Shown here piece by piece: positions 43,327-52,418 of a stretch of 64,000 nucleotides of DNA. The translations under genes were made by a program, and so were the position numbers. How positions within the stretch are numbered: position 1 is the first letter of the stretch; each line of letters begins with the position of its first letter. This stretch comes from Pantoea rwandensis (lineage in GTDB: Bacteria; Pseudomonadota; Gammaproteobacteria; Enterobacterales; Enterobacteriaceae), in NCBI RefSeq assembly GCF_002095475.1, contig NZ_MLFR01000013.1, positions 79,846-143,845 of the forward strand, in the 5' to 3' direction. Under the pieces are notes generated by a model. That model was not told where the DNA came from, searched no databases, and saw nothing but the letters and a program-made list of their open reading frames with translations.

Positions 43327-44784
43327 ATGTCGCGAATTCAATTAAGAGATGCAGAACTGTTGCGCCAACAGGCGCTGTTTGGTGGACGCTGGCAGGACGC
43401 CCATGCGGGGGCCACGCTGCCGGTCATCGATCCATCCACTCAACAACAAATTGCTACTATTCCTGCACTGGGTGCAGCCGAAACCGAACAGGCAATAGAT
43501 TATGCCGAATCGGTGCGTGCCAGTTGGGGGAAAACCCCCAATGCCACGCGTGCAGCTCTGCTGGATAAGTGGCATCAGCTGATTATCGATAACGCGGATG
43601 ATCTGGCGATCATTATGACCGCAGAGCAGGGAAAACCTTTAGCCGAAGCGAAGGGCGAAGTGCTCTACGGTGCCAGCTTTGTGAAATGGTTCGCCGAGGA
43701 AGCACGTCGCATCTATGGTGATACCATTCCTGCACCCAGCGAAGATCGCCGTATTTTAGTATTGAAGCAACCGGTCGGGGTTGCGGCGGCGATAACGCCG
43801 TGGAATTTCCCCATTGCGATGATCACCCGCAAGGTGGCTCCGGCACTGGCCGCAGGTTGCCCGATTATCGTCAAGCCCTCCGAACTGACACCGCTTTCCG
43901 CCTTGGCTCTGGCGGTACTGGCCGAACGTGCTGGCTTCCCATCCGGGGTCGTGCAGGTGCTTACCGGTTTACCGACGGAAATTGGCAGCACCCTGACCGC
44001 CAGCCGCACGGTGCGTAAAATTTCATTCACCGGTTCAACCCGCGTAGGACAGTTGTTGATGCAGCAGAGCGCCGACAGCATCAAGCGTCTCAGCCTGGAA
44101 CTGGGCGGTAACGCCCCCCTAATCGTGTTTGATGATGCCGATCTGGATGTCACGATTCCCGGCGTGATGGCGAGTAAATTCCGCAATGCTGGACAAACCT
44201 GTGTCTGTGCCAACCGCATTTTGGTGCAACGCGGTATTTATGAGCGTTTCAGCGAGAAACTCCTTGAGGCAGTGGCAACCCTTAAAGTAGGGGATGGCTT
44301 TGAACCCAGTAGTACGATTGGGCCATTGATCAACGATCGCGCTGTCGAGAAGGTGAACAGCCATATCGATGATGCGCTAAGCCAGGGGGCGACCTTGCTG
44401 CGTGGGGGGATCAGTGCACCGAACGGCACGTTTGTCGAGCCGACCGTGTTAGGTAATGTCACCAGCAGTATGCGTATTGCGCATGAAGAAACCTTCGGTC
44501 CGGTCGCACCGCTTTTTGTCTTCGATACGGAAGAGGAAGCGATACGCATGGCGAATGATACGCCGTATGGATTAGGTGCTTATTTCTTTACGGAGAATAT
44601 ACGTCGAGCCTGGCGTGTGGCGGAATCATTAGAATTTGGCATGGTAGGTTTTAATACTGGCGCGATATCGTTGGATGCGGCACCTTTTGGCGGAATTAAA
44701 TTATCCGGATTAGGACGTGAAGGTTCGCGCTATGGAATTGAAGAGTATCTTGAGCAGAAAACGTTTCATATTGGCAGTCTGTGA
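43327..44784 (+). CDS. NAD(P)-dependent succinate-semialdehyde dehydrogenase, GabD-like
   Basis: This 485-residue aldehyde dehydrogenase fits the GabD group that oxidises succinate semialdehyde to succinate, the last step of GABA breakdown. PWNFPIAMITRKVAPALAAG is the cofactor region, SFTGSTRVGQLLMQ follows, LELGGNAPLIVFDDAD holds the general-base Glu and NAGQTCVCANR holds the nucleophile Cys. FGGIKLSGLGREGSRYGIEE and EYLEQKTFHI close the protein. I prefer ATG 43327, which has AAAGGGG 6 bases upstream; ATG 43321 and an earlier frame at 43192 are alternatives. With the class III aminotransferase at 57223 it could complete a GABA-like route. Confidence 0.9.
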   Translation: MSRIQLRDAELLRQQALFGGRWQDAHAGATLPVIDPSTQQQIATIPALGAAETEQAIDYAESVRASWGKTPNATRAALLDKWHQLIIDNADDLAIIMTAEQGKPLAEAKGEVLYGASFVKWFAEEARRIYGDTIPAPSEDRRILVLKQPVGVAAAITPWNFPIAMITRKVAPALAAGCPIIVKPSELTPLSALALAVLAERAGFPSGVVQVLTGLPTEIGSTLTASRTVRKISFTGSTRVGQLLMQQSADSIKRLSLELGGNAPLIVFDDADLDVTIPGVMASKFRNAGQTCVCANRILVQRGIYERFSEKLLEAVATLKVGDGFEPSSTIGPLINDRAVEKVNSHIDDALSQGATLLRGGISAPNGTFVEPTVLGNVTSSMRIAHEETFGPVAPLFVFDTEEEAIRMANDTPYGLGAYFFTENIRRAWRVAESLEFGMVGFNTGAISLDAAPFGGIKLSGLGREGSRYGIEEYLEQKTFHIGSL

Positions 44785-44794
44785 ATGCAGTAAC

Positions 44795-44844
44795 GCGCGT
44801 TAAATCGTGTCGCTACAAATAGGTAGCGGCACAATTCATTGCGC
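44795..44844. repeat. GTAG palindromic repeat pair (family A)
   Basis: A minus-oriented copy (44795-44816, ending GTCGCTAC) faces a plus-oriented copy (44823-44844, starting GTAGCGGCACAATTC). Both arms carry substitutions that mostly keep pairing. Confidence 0.75.
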
Positions 44845-44971
44845 ATAATGACATTCTTCATCAATTTCCTAATCAGCGCCGGTAGCCTCAGGTTCCCGGC
44901 GCTGTTTTATTTTGTGCGCGCCGTCATACTTTTCCCGCTCATCCCCGTTTTAGTGCAAGTTTCGTGCGAGT

Positions 44972-44988
44972 TGCACCGTAGGGATGCA
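44972..44988. promoter_or_regulatory. NtrC-like site upstream of the aldehyde dehydrogenase operon
   Basis: TGCACC-GTAGG-GATGCA matches the NtrC dyad (TGCACC, five bases, GGTGCA) in 11 of 12 arm positions. It lies about 120 bp upstream of the sigma-54 element. A further GTGCAAGTTTCGTGC stretch just upstream may be a weaker site. Confidence 0.65.
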
Positions 44989-45108
44989 CGAATTTTGTGA
45001 AGTAAATCATCTGTTTATTCCTTCGGCAATTCCACAAATTTTCCCTCTCCAATACGGCAGAAAATTTTTCTGGGGTGTTTTTTACGCATTTTTATTTTTT
45101 ACTGGGCT

Positions 45109-45124
45109 GGCATACTTTCTGCAT
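45109..45124 (+). promoter_or_regulatory. Sigma-54 promoter of the aldehyde dehydrogenase operon
   Basis: TGGCAT, five bases, CTGCA has GG and GC at exact -24/-12 spacing, close to the TGGCAC-N5-TTGCA consensus. It is about 85 bp upstream of the ATG and points toward it. Confidence 0.75.
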
Positions 45125-45207
45125 TAGCTTATTAACGTGACAGATAAATGTAGTGCAAATCGTTAATTGGCGTACATGTGATGGGTGTAACAAATAAGGA
45201 ATTTTCC

Positions 45208-46677
45208 ATGTTAAGTTTCGACCCTGAAAAAGTTTCTCTTCCAATTGGCCATTATATTGGTGGTCAACATGTCACCACCCAGGGCGCACGTTTCGCCGTC
45301 AAACGGCCGTCTGATGGCAAAGTTTATGCCGAGTTGAACGAAGCGCAGGCCAGCGATGTTGATCGTGCTGTTACCCTTGCTCATGAAGCGCTGAAAACCA
45401 GCGGCTGGCGCAGCTGCCCACCGCGCGAGCGTGGCAGGGTGTTACGTCGCTGGGCAGACCTGATTGAGAATGACCTGCTGCTGGCTCAGTTGGAAGCTTT
45501 GGGGTCAACCCGACCGATCAGCGATGTGGTGCAGCATGAAATTCCGTTCACTGCCGAAGCCATCCGCTTTTACGCCGAGTGTGCAGATAAATACAGTGGC
45601 GACCTGTTCCCGACGCAAGAGAGCAGCCTGGGTATGTTGGTGTCGGAGCCTTACGGTGTCATTGGCGCCATCACCCCATGGAATTTCCCGCTGTCGATGG
45701 CCTCATGGAAATGTGGCCCTGCACTGGCGGCTGGGAATGCGGTGGTGTTGAAGCCATCAGAGCTGACCCCGCTTTCTACCGTCCGCATGGCGGAGCTGGC
45801 CGTTCAGGCCGGGTTACCTGCTGGCGTGCTCAACATCGTGCAAGGCAGCGGTGCGGTGACTGGCAGCGCGCTGGTGACCCATCCGCTGGTGCGCAAAGTC
45901 TCGTTCACCGGTTCAACCGTAACGGGCGCACGCATCATGAGTGATGCTGCACAGCACGGCATGAAGCCAGTCACGCTGGAGTTGGGCGGTAAAAGCCCAC
46001 AGCTGGTGTTCGATGATGCAGGCGATATTGATGTGTTGGCCCAACGTATTCTGCGTGGCTTCACGGCTAACGGTGGTCAGGCTTGTGTGGCAGGCACCCG
46101 TTTGATTGTGCAGCGCGGCATTGCGCAGCCGTTGTTGGATCGTTTAGTCGCCTTGTGTCAGCAACCCCGTCCGGGCATGACCTGGCAAGACAGCAGCCGT
46201 TATGCGCCGCTGATCGATGAGCGCCAAGGCAACAAGGTAGCCTCAGTGATTGCTGAAGCTAAAGCGCAGGGCGCCGAAGTCCTGGTGGGCGGTGAGCGCT
46301 TCGCCGATACCGACGGCGGTTGGTTCTGGCAGCCCACCCTGTTGTGCGGTGTGGCGGCAGACAACCCGGCGGTGCAGCAAGAGATTTTTGGCCCGGTGCT
46401 GACCGTGCAGGAGTTCGATAGCGAAGAGGAAGGTCTGGCGCGGGCCGCGCATGAGACTTACGGATTATGTGCAGGCGTGCATACGCTGAGTTTGCCGCGT
46501 GCCATGCGGGCGATGCGTGCCATCGAATCCGGCACCGTCTGGATCAACCGTTATGGCCGCTCCGGTGATTTTATTATTCCTACTGGAGGCTTCCTTGGCT
46601 CTGGTATTGGCAAGGATCTGGGACGTCAGGCATTTCAGGCCTGTCAGCGCCAGAAGAGTGTATTAATCGATTTTTAA
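45208..46677 (+). CDS. NAD-dependent aldehyde dehydrogenase
   Basis: This 489-residue aldehyde dehydrogenase is different from the GabD-type enzyme upstream. It has PWNFPLSMASWKCGPALAAG, KPSELTPLS, the Glu in LELGGKSPQLVFDDAG and the nucleophile Cys in NGGQACVAGTR. The branch resembles PuuC/betaine-aldehyde-type enzymes that oxidise amino aldehydes. ATG 45208 is preceded by AAGGA. It is the first gene of an operon with a HAD hydrolase (32-base gap) and an FAD amine-oxidase-like protein, behind sigma-54 and NtrC-like elements. It probably oxidises the aldehyde released by that oxidase. Confidence 0.92.
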   Translation: MLSFDPEKVSLPIGHYIGGQHVTTQGARFAVKRPSDGKVYAELNEAQASDVDRAVTLAHEALKTSGWRSCPPRERGRVLRRWADLIENDLLLAQLEALGSTRPISDVVQHEIPFTAEAIRFYAECADKYSGDLFPTQESSLGMLVSEPYGVIGAITPWNFPLSMASWKCGPALAAGNAVVLKPSELTPLSTVRMAELAVQAGLPAGVLNIVQGSGAVTGSALVTHPLVRKVSFTGSTVTGARIMSDAAQHGMKPVTLELGGKSPQLVFDDAGDIDVLAQRILRGFTANGGQACVAGTRLIVQRGIAQPLLDRLVALCQQPRPGMTWQDSSRYAPLIDERQGNKVASVIAEAKAQGAEVLVGGERFADTDGGWFWQPTLLCGVAADNPAVQQEIFGPVLTVQEFDSEEEGLARAAHETYGLCAGVHTLSLPRAMRAMRAIESGTVWINRYGRSGDFIIPTGGFLGSGIGKDLGRQAFQACQRQKSVLIDF

Positions 46678-46709
46678 ATTCACGTATCAGACAACGACGA
46701 GGTCGCGTC

Positions 46710-47378
46710 ATGGCACTGTTTAAACCGAAATTCATCACCTTTGATTGCTACGGCACCCTGATTAACTTTGACATGGCTGGCGCGGCAGAGCGCTGCTTTA
46801 AAGATCGCGTGTCGCCGCAGGAGATGCTGGCATTCACCACCGATTTCGCTATCTATCGCCGCGATGAGGTGCTGGGGGCGTGGAAGCCTTACTACGATGT
46901 GGTGAGCGATGCGCTGCAGCGCACCTGCAAAAAATGGGGCGTGCAGTGGAGCCAGGCTGACAGCGATTTCATTTACACCGATTGCGCCACTTGGGGTCCG
47001 CATCCTGATGTGCCGGCCGGGTTGGCAAAAGTGGCGAAAGAGTTTCCACTGGTGCTGCTCACCAACTCAATGGACGACTTGATTCCTCATCACGTGCCAC
47101 GTCTCGGCGCGCCGATCCACATGACCATTACTGCTGAAGAAGTGGGTGCGTACAAGCCACAGATGAAGGGCTTCGAGTACATGCTGGATAAGTTGAACTG
47201 CGGACCGGAAGAGATCCTGCATGTTTCCTCAAGCCTGCGTTATGACCTGATGACCTGCTACGACATGGGCATCAAAAACAAAGTGTGGGTCAACCGGGGT
47301 CACGATCCGGCCAACCCAGCTTACGAATACACTGAGATTAAAGACATCGGCGGTCTGCCCGCTGTGGTTGGACTCTAA
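46710..47378 (+). CDS. HAD hydrolase, haloacid dehalogenase type II family
   Basis: This is a 222-residue HAD-superfamily hydrolase. Motif I is FITFDCYGTLINF with the nucleophile Asp, motif II LLTNSMDDL, motif III Lys in GAYKPQMKGF and motif IV HVSSSLRYDLMTCYDMG. The set fits the type II 2-haloacid dehalogenase branch, although many members act on other small acids or phosphates. The aspartate usual at the end of motif IV (SSxxxD) is present. It lies between the aldehyde dehydrogenase and the FAD oxidoreductase, 14 bases before the latter, so its substrate probably belongs to the same amine pathway. Confidence 0.88.
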   Translation: MALFKPKFITFDCYGTLINFDMAGAAERCFKDRVSPQEMLAFTTDFAIYRRDEVLGAWKPYYDVVSDALQRTCKKWGVQWSQADSDFIYTDCATWGPHPDVPAGLAKVAKEFPLVLLTNSMDDLIPHHVPRLGAPIHMTITAEEVGAYKPQMKGFEYMLDKLNCGPEEILHVSSSLRYDLMTCYDMGIKNKVWVNRGHDPANPAYEYTEIKDIGGLPAVVGL

Positions 47379-47392
47379 GTCTGGAGGCGGCG

Positions 47393-48655
47393 ATGCAACT
47401 CGAATCATTCTGGCAATCCACGGCACCGGCCTTCACCGGCGCGGCCAGCGGCGCGCTGCCGACGGTCGCTGATGTGGTCGTCATTGGTGGCGGTTTTACT
47501 GGCGTCTCAACCGCGCTCAATCTGGCGCGCAGCGGCATCAACGTGGTGCTGCTCGAGAGCGCTGAAATGATGAGCCAAGCCTCGGCGCGTAACGGCGGGC
47601 ACTGTAATACTGGCGTGGCGCAGAACTTCGCCTCGCTGGTGGAGAGCCAGGGTATTGAGCAAGCCAGTCGCTTTTACCGCGCTTATGACGACGCAGTGAG
47701 CTATGTCGAACAATTGATTCGTGATGAGCAAATTGATTGCGATTTTCGTCTGTGCGGCAAACTGAAGCTGGCCAGCAAAGCCTCGCACTTTCCCGGCCTG
47801 CGCAGTGCCTGGCAGCTGATGCGCGACACCGTCGATCCGGAAATCGAGCTGATTGGCAAAGATGAGATTCGGCGTGAAGTGGGGAGTGATGCCTTCCACG
47901 GTGGCTTATTGCAAAAGCGCGGCGGCCAAATGCATATGGGCAAGTTCGGTATTGGCCTGGCCAATGCGGCGGCTGAGGCGGGGGCAAAGATTTTCCCGCA
48001 TCACGCCGTTACCGGCTTAACGCGCATTGAAGGGCATCGTCACCGCGTGACCACTGCGCAGGGCGAAATCATCGCCGAGAAAGTGATGATGGCCACCGGC
48101 GTCTCCAATGAGGGGCCATTCCCTTGGTTCCAGCGCCGTATTGTGCCGGTAGGCAGCTTTATTGTGGTCACCGAACCGCTGGGTGATGCGTTGATTCAAC
48201 AAGTGCTGCCGAAAGATCGCACTTACGTCACCTCACTGAATATCGGCAACTACTTCCGTACCACGGCAGATCGTCGATTAGTGTTTGGCGGCCGCGCCCG
48301 CTTTGCCGTCAGCAATCCGACCTCGGATACCCGCAGCGGTGAGGTATTGCGTGCCGCGATGACGGCGCTGTTCCCACAGCTGGGAAAATCGCGCATCGAT
48401 TACTGCTGGGGCGGCATGGTGGATATGACCGCCGATCGCCTGCCCCATGCGGGTGAGCACGAAGGCGTGTTCTATTCACTCGGCTACAGCGGCCATGGCA
48501 CGCAGATGTCGGTGTGGATGGGGCGTGTCATGGCCGATCTGTTGGCCGAAAAGCGTAACGAAAACCCTTGGCAGCGCGAGACATGGCCCGCGCTACCCCG
48601 GTTACCACGGGAAACCCTGGTTTTTGCCTCTCGCGGGGCTGTATTACAAGGCTAA
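47393..48655 (+). CDS. FAD-dependent amine oxidoreductase, DAO/PuuB-like
   Basis: This 420-residue flavoprotein belongs to the D-amino-acid-oxidase (DadA/PuuB/OrdL) family. The FAD-binding motif VVVIGGGFTGVSTALNLARSG is near residue 28, followed by ESAEMMSQASARNGGHCNTG, which is typical of gamma-glutamylputrescine oxidase relatives. A C-terminal FAD contact is seen in GVFYSLGYSGHGTQMSVWMG. Such enzymes oxidise secondary or primary amines to an aldehyde with release of ammonia or an amine and H2O2. With the aldehyde dehydrogenase it forms an oxidase/dehydrogenase pair like PuuB/PuuC. Repeats follow the stop. Confidence 0.9.
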   Translation: MQLESFWQSTAPAFTGAASGALPTVADVVVIGGGFTGVSTALNLARSGINVVLLESAEMMSQASARNGGHCNTGVAQNFASLVESQGIEQASRFYRAYDDAVSYVEQLIRDEQIDCDFRLCGKLKLASKASHFPGLRSAWQLMRDTVDPEIELIGKDEIRREVGSDAFHGGLLQKRGGQMHMGKFGIGLANAAAEAGAKIFPHHAVTGLTRIEGHRHRVTTAQGEIIAEKVMMATGVSNEGPFPWFQRRIVPVGSFIVVTEPLGDALIQQVLPKDRTYVTSLNIGNYFRTTADRRLVFGGRARFAVSNPTSDTRSGEVLRAAMTALFPQLGKSRIDYCWGGMVDMTADRLPHAGEHEGVFYSLGYSGHGTQMSVWMGRVMADLLAEKRNENPWQRETWPALPRLPRETLVFASRGAVLQG

Positions 48656-48930
48656 GGATCGGCTGTCGTGATGGCTACCCGGTGCGCATAAATGCGCACC
48701 CTACGGTGGGATTTTTCAGGTCGCCATGAATGCGAGGCTGATGGTCGTTTTCGTGGTGGTGCGCATAAATGCGAACACCTGCGGTGGGATTTTTCAGGTC
48801 GCCATGAATGCGAGGCTGATGGTCGTTTTCGTGGCGGTGCGCATAAATGCGAACACCTGCGGTGTCATCGATATTGGTATTAATGCAGGGGTCTATCAGG
48901 TTTCGTAGGGTCGCCATTAATGGCGACCTG
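48656..48930. repeat. 77-78-bp tandem repeat with family B palindromes
   Basis: GGTGCGCATAAATGCG recurs at 48681, 48758 and 48836, giving a period of 77-78 bp. Between them each unit has GGTGGGATTTTTCAGGTCGC and GAGGCTGATGGTCGTTTTCG. A GTAGGGTCGCCATTAATGGC palindrome at about 48905-48930 ends the array. Short open frames through this array are by-products of the repeat and not genes. Confidence 0.85.
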
Positions 48931-48981
48931 ATGGACGCACGATTATCAAAACAAACAACTTTTCATTTTGAGGGTGTGCAG

Positions 48982-50586
48982 ATGAGTAAATTCAATAAAG
49001 AGTCTGACGCTGTGAATCCGGCCCTGACACGCATGTTGACCGAAGGGTCCATGTCTCGTCGTGGCCTGATGAAGTTGTTGTCAGCCGGTGCAGTGATGAG
49101 CAGCGGCTTAATAGGTTTTCCGCAGATGAGTTTTGCGGCTGAAACACCGGTGAAAGGCGGCAAGATGCGCGCAGCCATGTCCAACGCCTCGGCAACGGAT
49201 ACGCTTGACCCGGCCAAAGGCAACAACAGCGGCGACTACACCCGCCAGTTCATGGTTTACAGCGGTCTCACCGAACTCGATCAAAAGCTTGCTATTCAGC
49301 CGGGCTTAGCGGAATCGGTGGAATCTGCCGACGGCATCACCTGGCACATTAAACTGCGCAAAGGGGTGACGTTCCACGACGGTAAACCGCTCACGGCCAA
49401 AGACGTGATTTACTCACTCAGCCGCCACAAAGATCCGGCTGTGGCTTCCAACGCCTTTAAGCTGGCCGATCAGTTCAAAACCTTCACGGCGGTGAACGAT
49501 AACGAAGTGACGCTCGAACTGAGCAGTGCCAACTTTGACGTGCCTTATATGCTGGCGAGTGCGCCGTTCCTGATTGTGCAGGATGGCACCAAAGACTTCA
49601 GCAAAGGCATCGGCACCGGGCCGTTCAAACTGAAAGAGTTCTCACCGGGCGTGCGCTCGGTTGGCGTCAAGAATCCGAACTACTTCAAACCTGGCCTGCC
49701 GCATCTCGACGAAATCGAACTGCTGGGCGTCACCGACCAGGCGGCACGCGTCAATGCGTTGATGTCTGGTGACTTGCATATCGTTTCCACGCTGAGCGCA
49801 GCCGACAGTAATCGTCTGAAAGCCACGCAAGACTTCGCGGTGCTGGAAAGCAAGGCGGGCATGTACACCAACCTGATCATCCGCACCGACATGAAGCCGG
49901 GTAGCAGTGAAGATTTCGTACTGGCAATGAAGTACCTGCAACCGCGCGACATCGTGCTGAAAACCGTGTTACAGGGCTATGGCGATATCAGTAACGATAC
50001 GCCAGTGCCACCATGGCATCCGCTGTTTAACGCCGATCTCAAACCCCGTGCGCTCGATCCTGAGAAAGCCAAATTCCATATCGAGAAAGCGGGCATGAAG
50101 GGCGCAACGGTGGAGATCATCACCACGCCAAACATCGAAGGCGCAGTGGAAGGCGGTCAGTTGATTCAACAAGTGGCACGCAACACCGGTCTTAACATCA
50201 AAGTACGTCGCGTGCCGTATGACGGTTACTGGTCAACGCACTGGACCAAAGATCCCATTGGCTACGGCTCCATCAACCCACGTCCCACGCTGGATATGCT
50301 GTTCTCACAGTTCTACATGTCGAGCGCGGCCAATAACGAATCAGGCTGGAAAAACGATCAGTTCGATCAGCTGGTGGTCACGGCTCGTGGCGAGCGCGAT
50401 CAGGGCAAACGCAAACAGATGTATGGCGATATGCAGACGCTGATCTACGACCACTGCGGCACCATCATTCCAACCTTTATCAGTACGCTAGACGGTTACA
50501 GCAAAAAAGTGGGCGGCGTCGAAGCCTGGCCAAGCGGCATGATGATGGGTTACCGCTTCCATGAGTTCGCCTGGCTGAAAGCCTGA
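48982..50586 (+). CDS. ABC transporter binding protein, dipeptide type, with Tat-like signal
   Basis: This 534-residue family 5 solute-binding protein carries DGITWHIKLRKGVTFHDGKP and GIGTGPFKLKEFSPG, hallmarks of the family. The N-terminus is long (about 50 residues) with SRRGLMKLLSAGAVMSSG, a twin-arginine motif, and cleavage near SFAAE, so export by the Tat pathway in folded form is likely. ATG 48982 follows GAGGGTG. It is the first gene of a complete importer operon with two permeases and a fused ATPase, and follows the FAD oxidase operon across a repeat array. The ligand may be a peptide, opine or other amine conjugate. Confidence 0.92.
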   Translation: MSKFNKESDAVNPALTRMLTEGSMSRRGLMKLLSAGAVMSSGLIGFPQMSFAAETPVKGGKMRAAMSNASATDTLDPAKGNNSGDYTRQFMVYSGLTELDQKLAIQPGLAESVESADGITWHIKLRKGVTFHDGKPLTAKDVIYSLSRHKDPAVASNAFKLADQFKTFTAVNDNEVTLELSSANFDVPYMLASAPFLIVQDGTKDFSKGIGTGPFKLKEFSPGVRSVGVKNPNYFKPGLPHLDEIELLGVTDQAARVNALMSGDLHIVSTLSAADSNRLKATQDFAVLESKAGMYTNLIIRTDMKPGSSEDFVLAMKYLQPRDIVLKTVLQGYGDISNDTPVPPWHPLFNADLKPRALDPEKAKFHIEKAGMKGATVEIITTPNIEGAVEGGQLIQQVARNTGLNIKVRRVPYDGYWSTHWTKDPIGYGSINPRPTLDMLFSQFYMSSAANNESGWKNDQFDQLVVTARGERDQGKRKQMYGDMQTLIYDHCGTIIPTFISTLDGYSKKVGGVEAWPSGMMMGYRFHEFAWLKA

Positions 50587-50613
50587 TTCGTCACCCGTTA
50601 GAGGAGAACGCCG

Positions 50614-51567
50614 ATGAACCGATACATGTTGTTTCTGATTGCCCGGCGCGCAGGCGCCGGCATCCTGACCTTGCTTATCGTCTCGGCGGTGGTGTTTTTT
50701 ATCACCAGCCTGCTGCCCGGCGACGCCGCGCAGATGATTCTGGGGCAAAACGCCACGCCGGAAACGGTGGCGGCGTTACGCCAGCAGCTGGGTCTCGACC
50801 AGCCGTTGTTGATGCGTTACTTCAGCTGGCTTGGCGGGATGTTGCACGGTGATTTCGGCACCTCGTTTGCCAGCCATCTGCCAGTGACGCAGCTGGTGTC
50901 GCAGCGTATTCCCGCCACGCTGGAACTGGCAGGCATAACCACAGTGATTTGTGTGCCGCTGGCGCTGGTGATCGGCATTCTCGCGGCCATGACACGTGGC
51001 TCAGCACTGGACCGTTTCCTGGTGATCAGCACCATGGCAACCGTGGCAGTGCCCGAGTTCTTGGTGGCAACGGTGGCGGTATTAATCTTCGCGGTCAAAC
51101 TGCATTGGGTATCGGCGATGTCATTTGGCAGCCCCGATATGGGTCTGATCAGTTACCTTAAGGCTTACGCACTGCCGGTGCTGACGTTGTGTTGCGTATT
51201 AGTGGCACAGATGGCGCGCATGACGCGCTCAGCGATCATCAATCAGCTCGACAGCCCGTATCTCGAAATGGCACTGCTGAAAGGTGTATCACCACTGCGT
51301 GCGGTGCTGCGCCATGCATTGCCTAACGCGGTGGGGCCGATTGCCAACGCCATTTCACTCAGCCTGTCTTACTTGTTCGGTGGTGTGATCATCATCGAGT
51401 CCATCTTCAGCTACCCCGGCCTTGCCAGTGCGCTGGTGGATGCGGTGAGCAATCGTGACCTGCCGGTGGTGCAGCTCTGTGTGATGATGTTTGCCGCCTG
51501 CTATCTGGTGTTATTGCTGATTGCGGACGTGCTGACCATTGCCTTTAACCCGAAATGGAGGAGCTGA
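50614..51567 (+). CDS. ABC transporter permease, DppB type
   Basis: This 317-residue permease has six predicted membrane segments. RRAGAGILTLLIVSAVVFFI starts the first, SLLPGDAAQMILGQNATPE is the DppB hallmark, and the coupling loop is in MALLKGVSPLRAVLRHALPNAVGP. ESIFSYPGLASALVDAVSNRD closes it. AGAGGAG precedes the ATG. The TGA overlaps the ATG of the next permease gene (TGATG). Confidence 0.92.
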   Translation: MNRYMLFLIARRAGAGILTLLIVSAVVFFITSLLPGDAAQMILGQNATPETVAALRQQLGLDQPLLMRYFSWLGGMLHGDFGTSFASHLPVTQLVSQRIPATLELAGITTVICVPLALVIGILAAMTRGSALDRFLVISTMATVAVPEFLVATVAVLIFAVKLHWVSAMSFGSPDMGLISYLKAYALPVLTLCCVLVAQMARMTRSAIINQLDSPYLEMALLKGVSPLRAVLRHALPNAVGPIANAISLSLSYLFGGVIIIESIFSYPGLASALVDAVSNRDLPVVQLCVMMFAACYLVLLLIADVLTIAFNPKWRS

Positions 51568-52418
51568 TGAATAGCTTGCTGCTTCCTGTACGTATTTTCC
51601 AGGCGCTGTCGATCTCCGGTCGTATCGGCCTGCTGATGTCACTGTTCTGGTTAGCGATGGCGGTGTTTGGTAACCAACTGGCACCGCATAACATCGACGA
51701 TATCGGCGGTGGCCCGATGCTGGGTGGCATGACCGCCGATAATCTGTTGGGCACCGACTACCTTGGCCGCGACATGTTGAGCCGTATTTTGTATGGCGCG
51801 AAATTCTCCATCGGCTTGGCGCTGACTGCCGCGTTGGGTGCCAGCCTCATCGGCACCTTACTGGCGCTGTTGGCGGCGGTGGCGGGGCGCTGGTTGGAAG
51901 AGCTTTTGGGTCGTATTAACGACGCGATGTTGGTACTGCCGGGTAAAGTGCTGTCGCTGATGATTGTGGCGGTGTTTGGTTCTTCACTGCCTATGTTGAT
52001 TTTGACGGCCACCTTCACCTATTGGCCTGGTGCCTTCCGCATCGCCTTCGCCATGGCCAGCAGTTTGCGCAATATGGATTATGTACGCGCCTCACGGTTG
52101 CGTGGTGAAAGCCGCTGGTACATCGCGATTCATGACATCCTGCCTAATATGGTGCATCCGATGCTCACCGATTTCGGCCTGCGTTTTGTTTACATTGTAC
52201 TGTTGTTGAGTGGCTTAAGTTTCCTCGGTTTAGGTGTTCAACCGCCGTATGCCGACTGGGGCACACTGGTGCGCGAAAACCTGCAAGGACTGTTTAATGG
52301 ATCGCCCGCCGTGTTAATGCCTGCGGTCGCGATTGCCAGCCTGACAATTGGTGCCAACCTGTTTATCGACAGCCTCCAGCAGATGCGTCCGCTGACGCTG
52401 GCGAAGGAGGGAGCATGA
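51567..52418 (+). CDS. ABC transporter permease, DppC type
   Basis: This 283-residue permease shows NLLGTDYLGRDMLSRILYGAK, the DppC signature, and the coupling loop MDYVRASRLRGESRWYIAIHD followed by ILPNMVHPM. FLGLGVQPPYADWGTLVREN is near the C-terminus. The start at 51567 overlaps the preceding stop and sits behind GGAG; its own stop overlaps the ATPase start (ATGA). Confidence 0.92.
   Translation: MNSLLLPVRIFQALSISGRIGLLMSLFWLAMAVFGNQLAPHNIDDIGGGPMLGGMTADNLLGTDYLGRDMLSRILYGAKFSIGLALTAALGASLIGTLLALLAAVAGRWLEELLGRINDAMLVLPGKVLSLMIVAVFGSSLPMLILTATFTYWPGAFRIAFAMASSLRNMDYVRASRLRGESRWYIAIHDILPNMVHPMLTDFGLRFVYIVLLLSGLSFLGLGVQPPYADWGTLVRENLQGLFNGSPAVLMPAVAIASLTIGANLFIDSLQQMRPLTLAKEGA

Larger units (their letters stand above)
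44785..45207. other. Regulatory gap before the aldehyde dehydrogenase operon
   Basis: This gap holds a family A palindrome pair (44795-44844), a GGCGC...GCGCTG-type hairpin near 44875-44903, an NtrC-like dyad at 44972-44988 and a sigma-54 promoter at 45109-45124. No gene is seen. Confidence 0.7.

Noticed and set aside
48675..48917. Several short open frames between the FAD oxidase and the binding protein
   Set aside because: They read through the 77-78-bp tandem array and reproduce its repeat; no ribosome sites or families.
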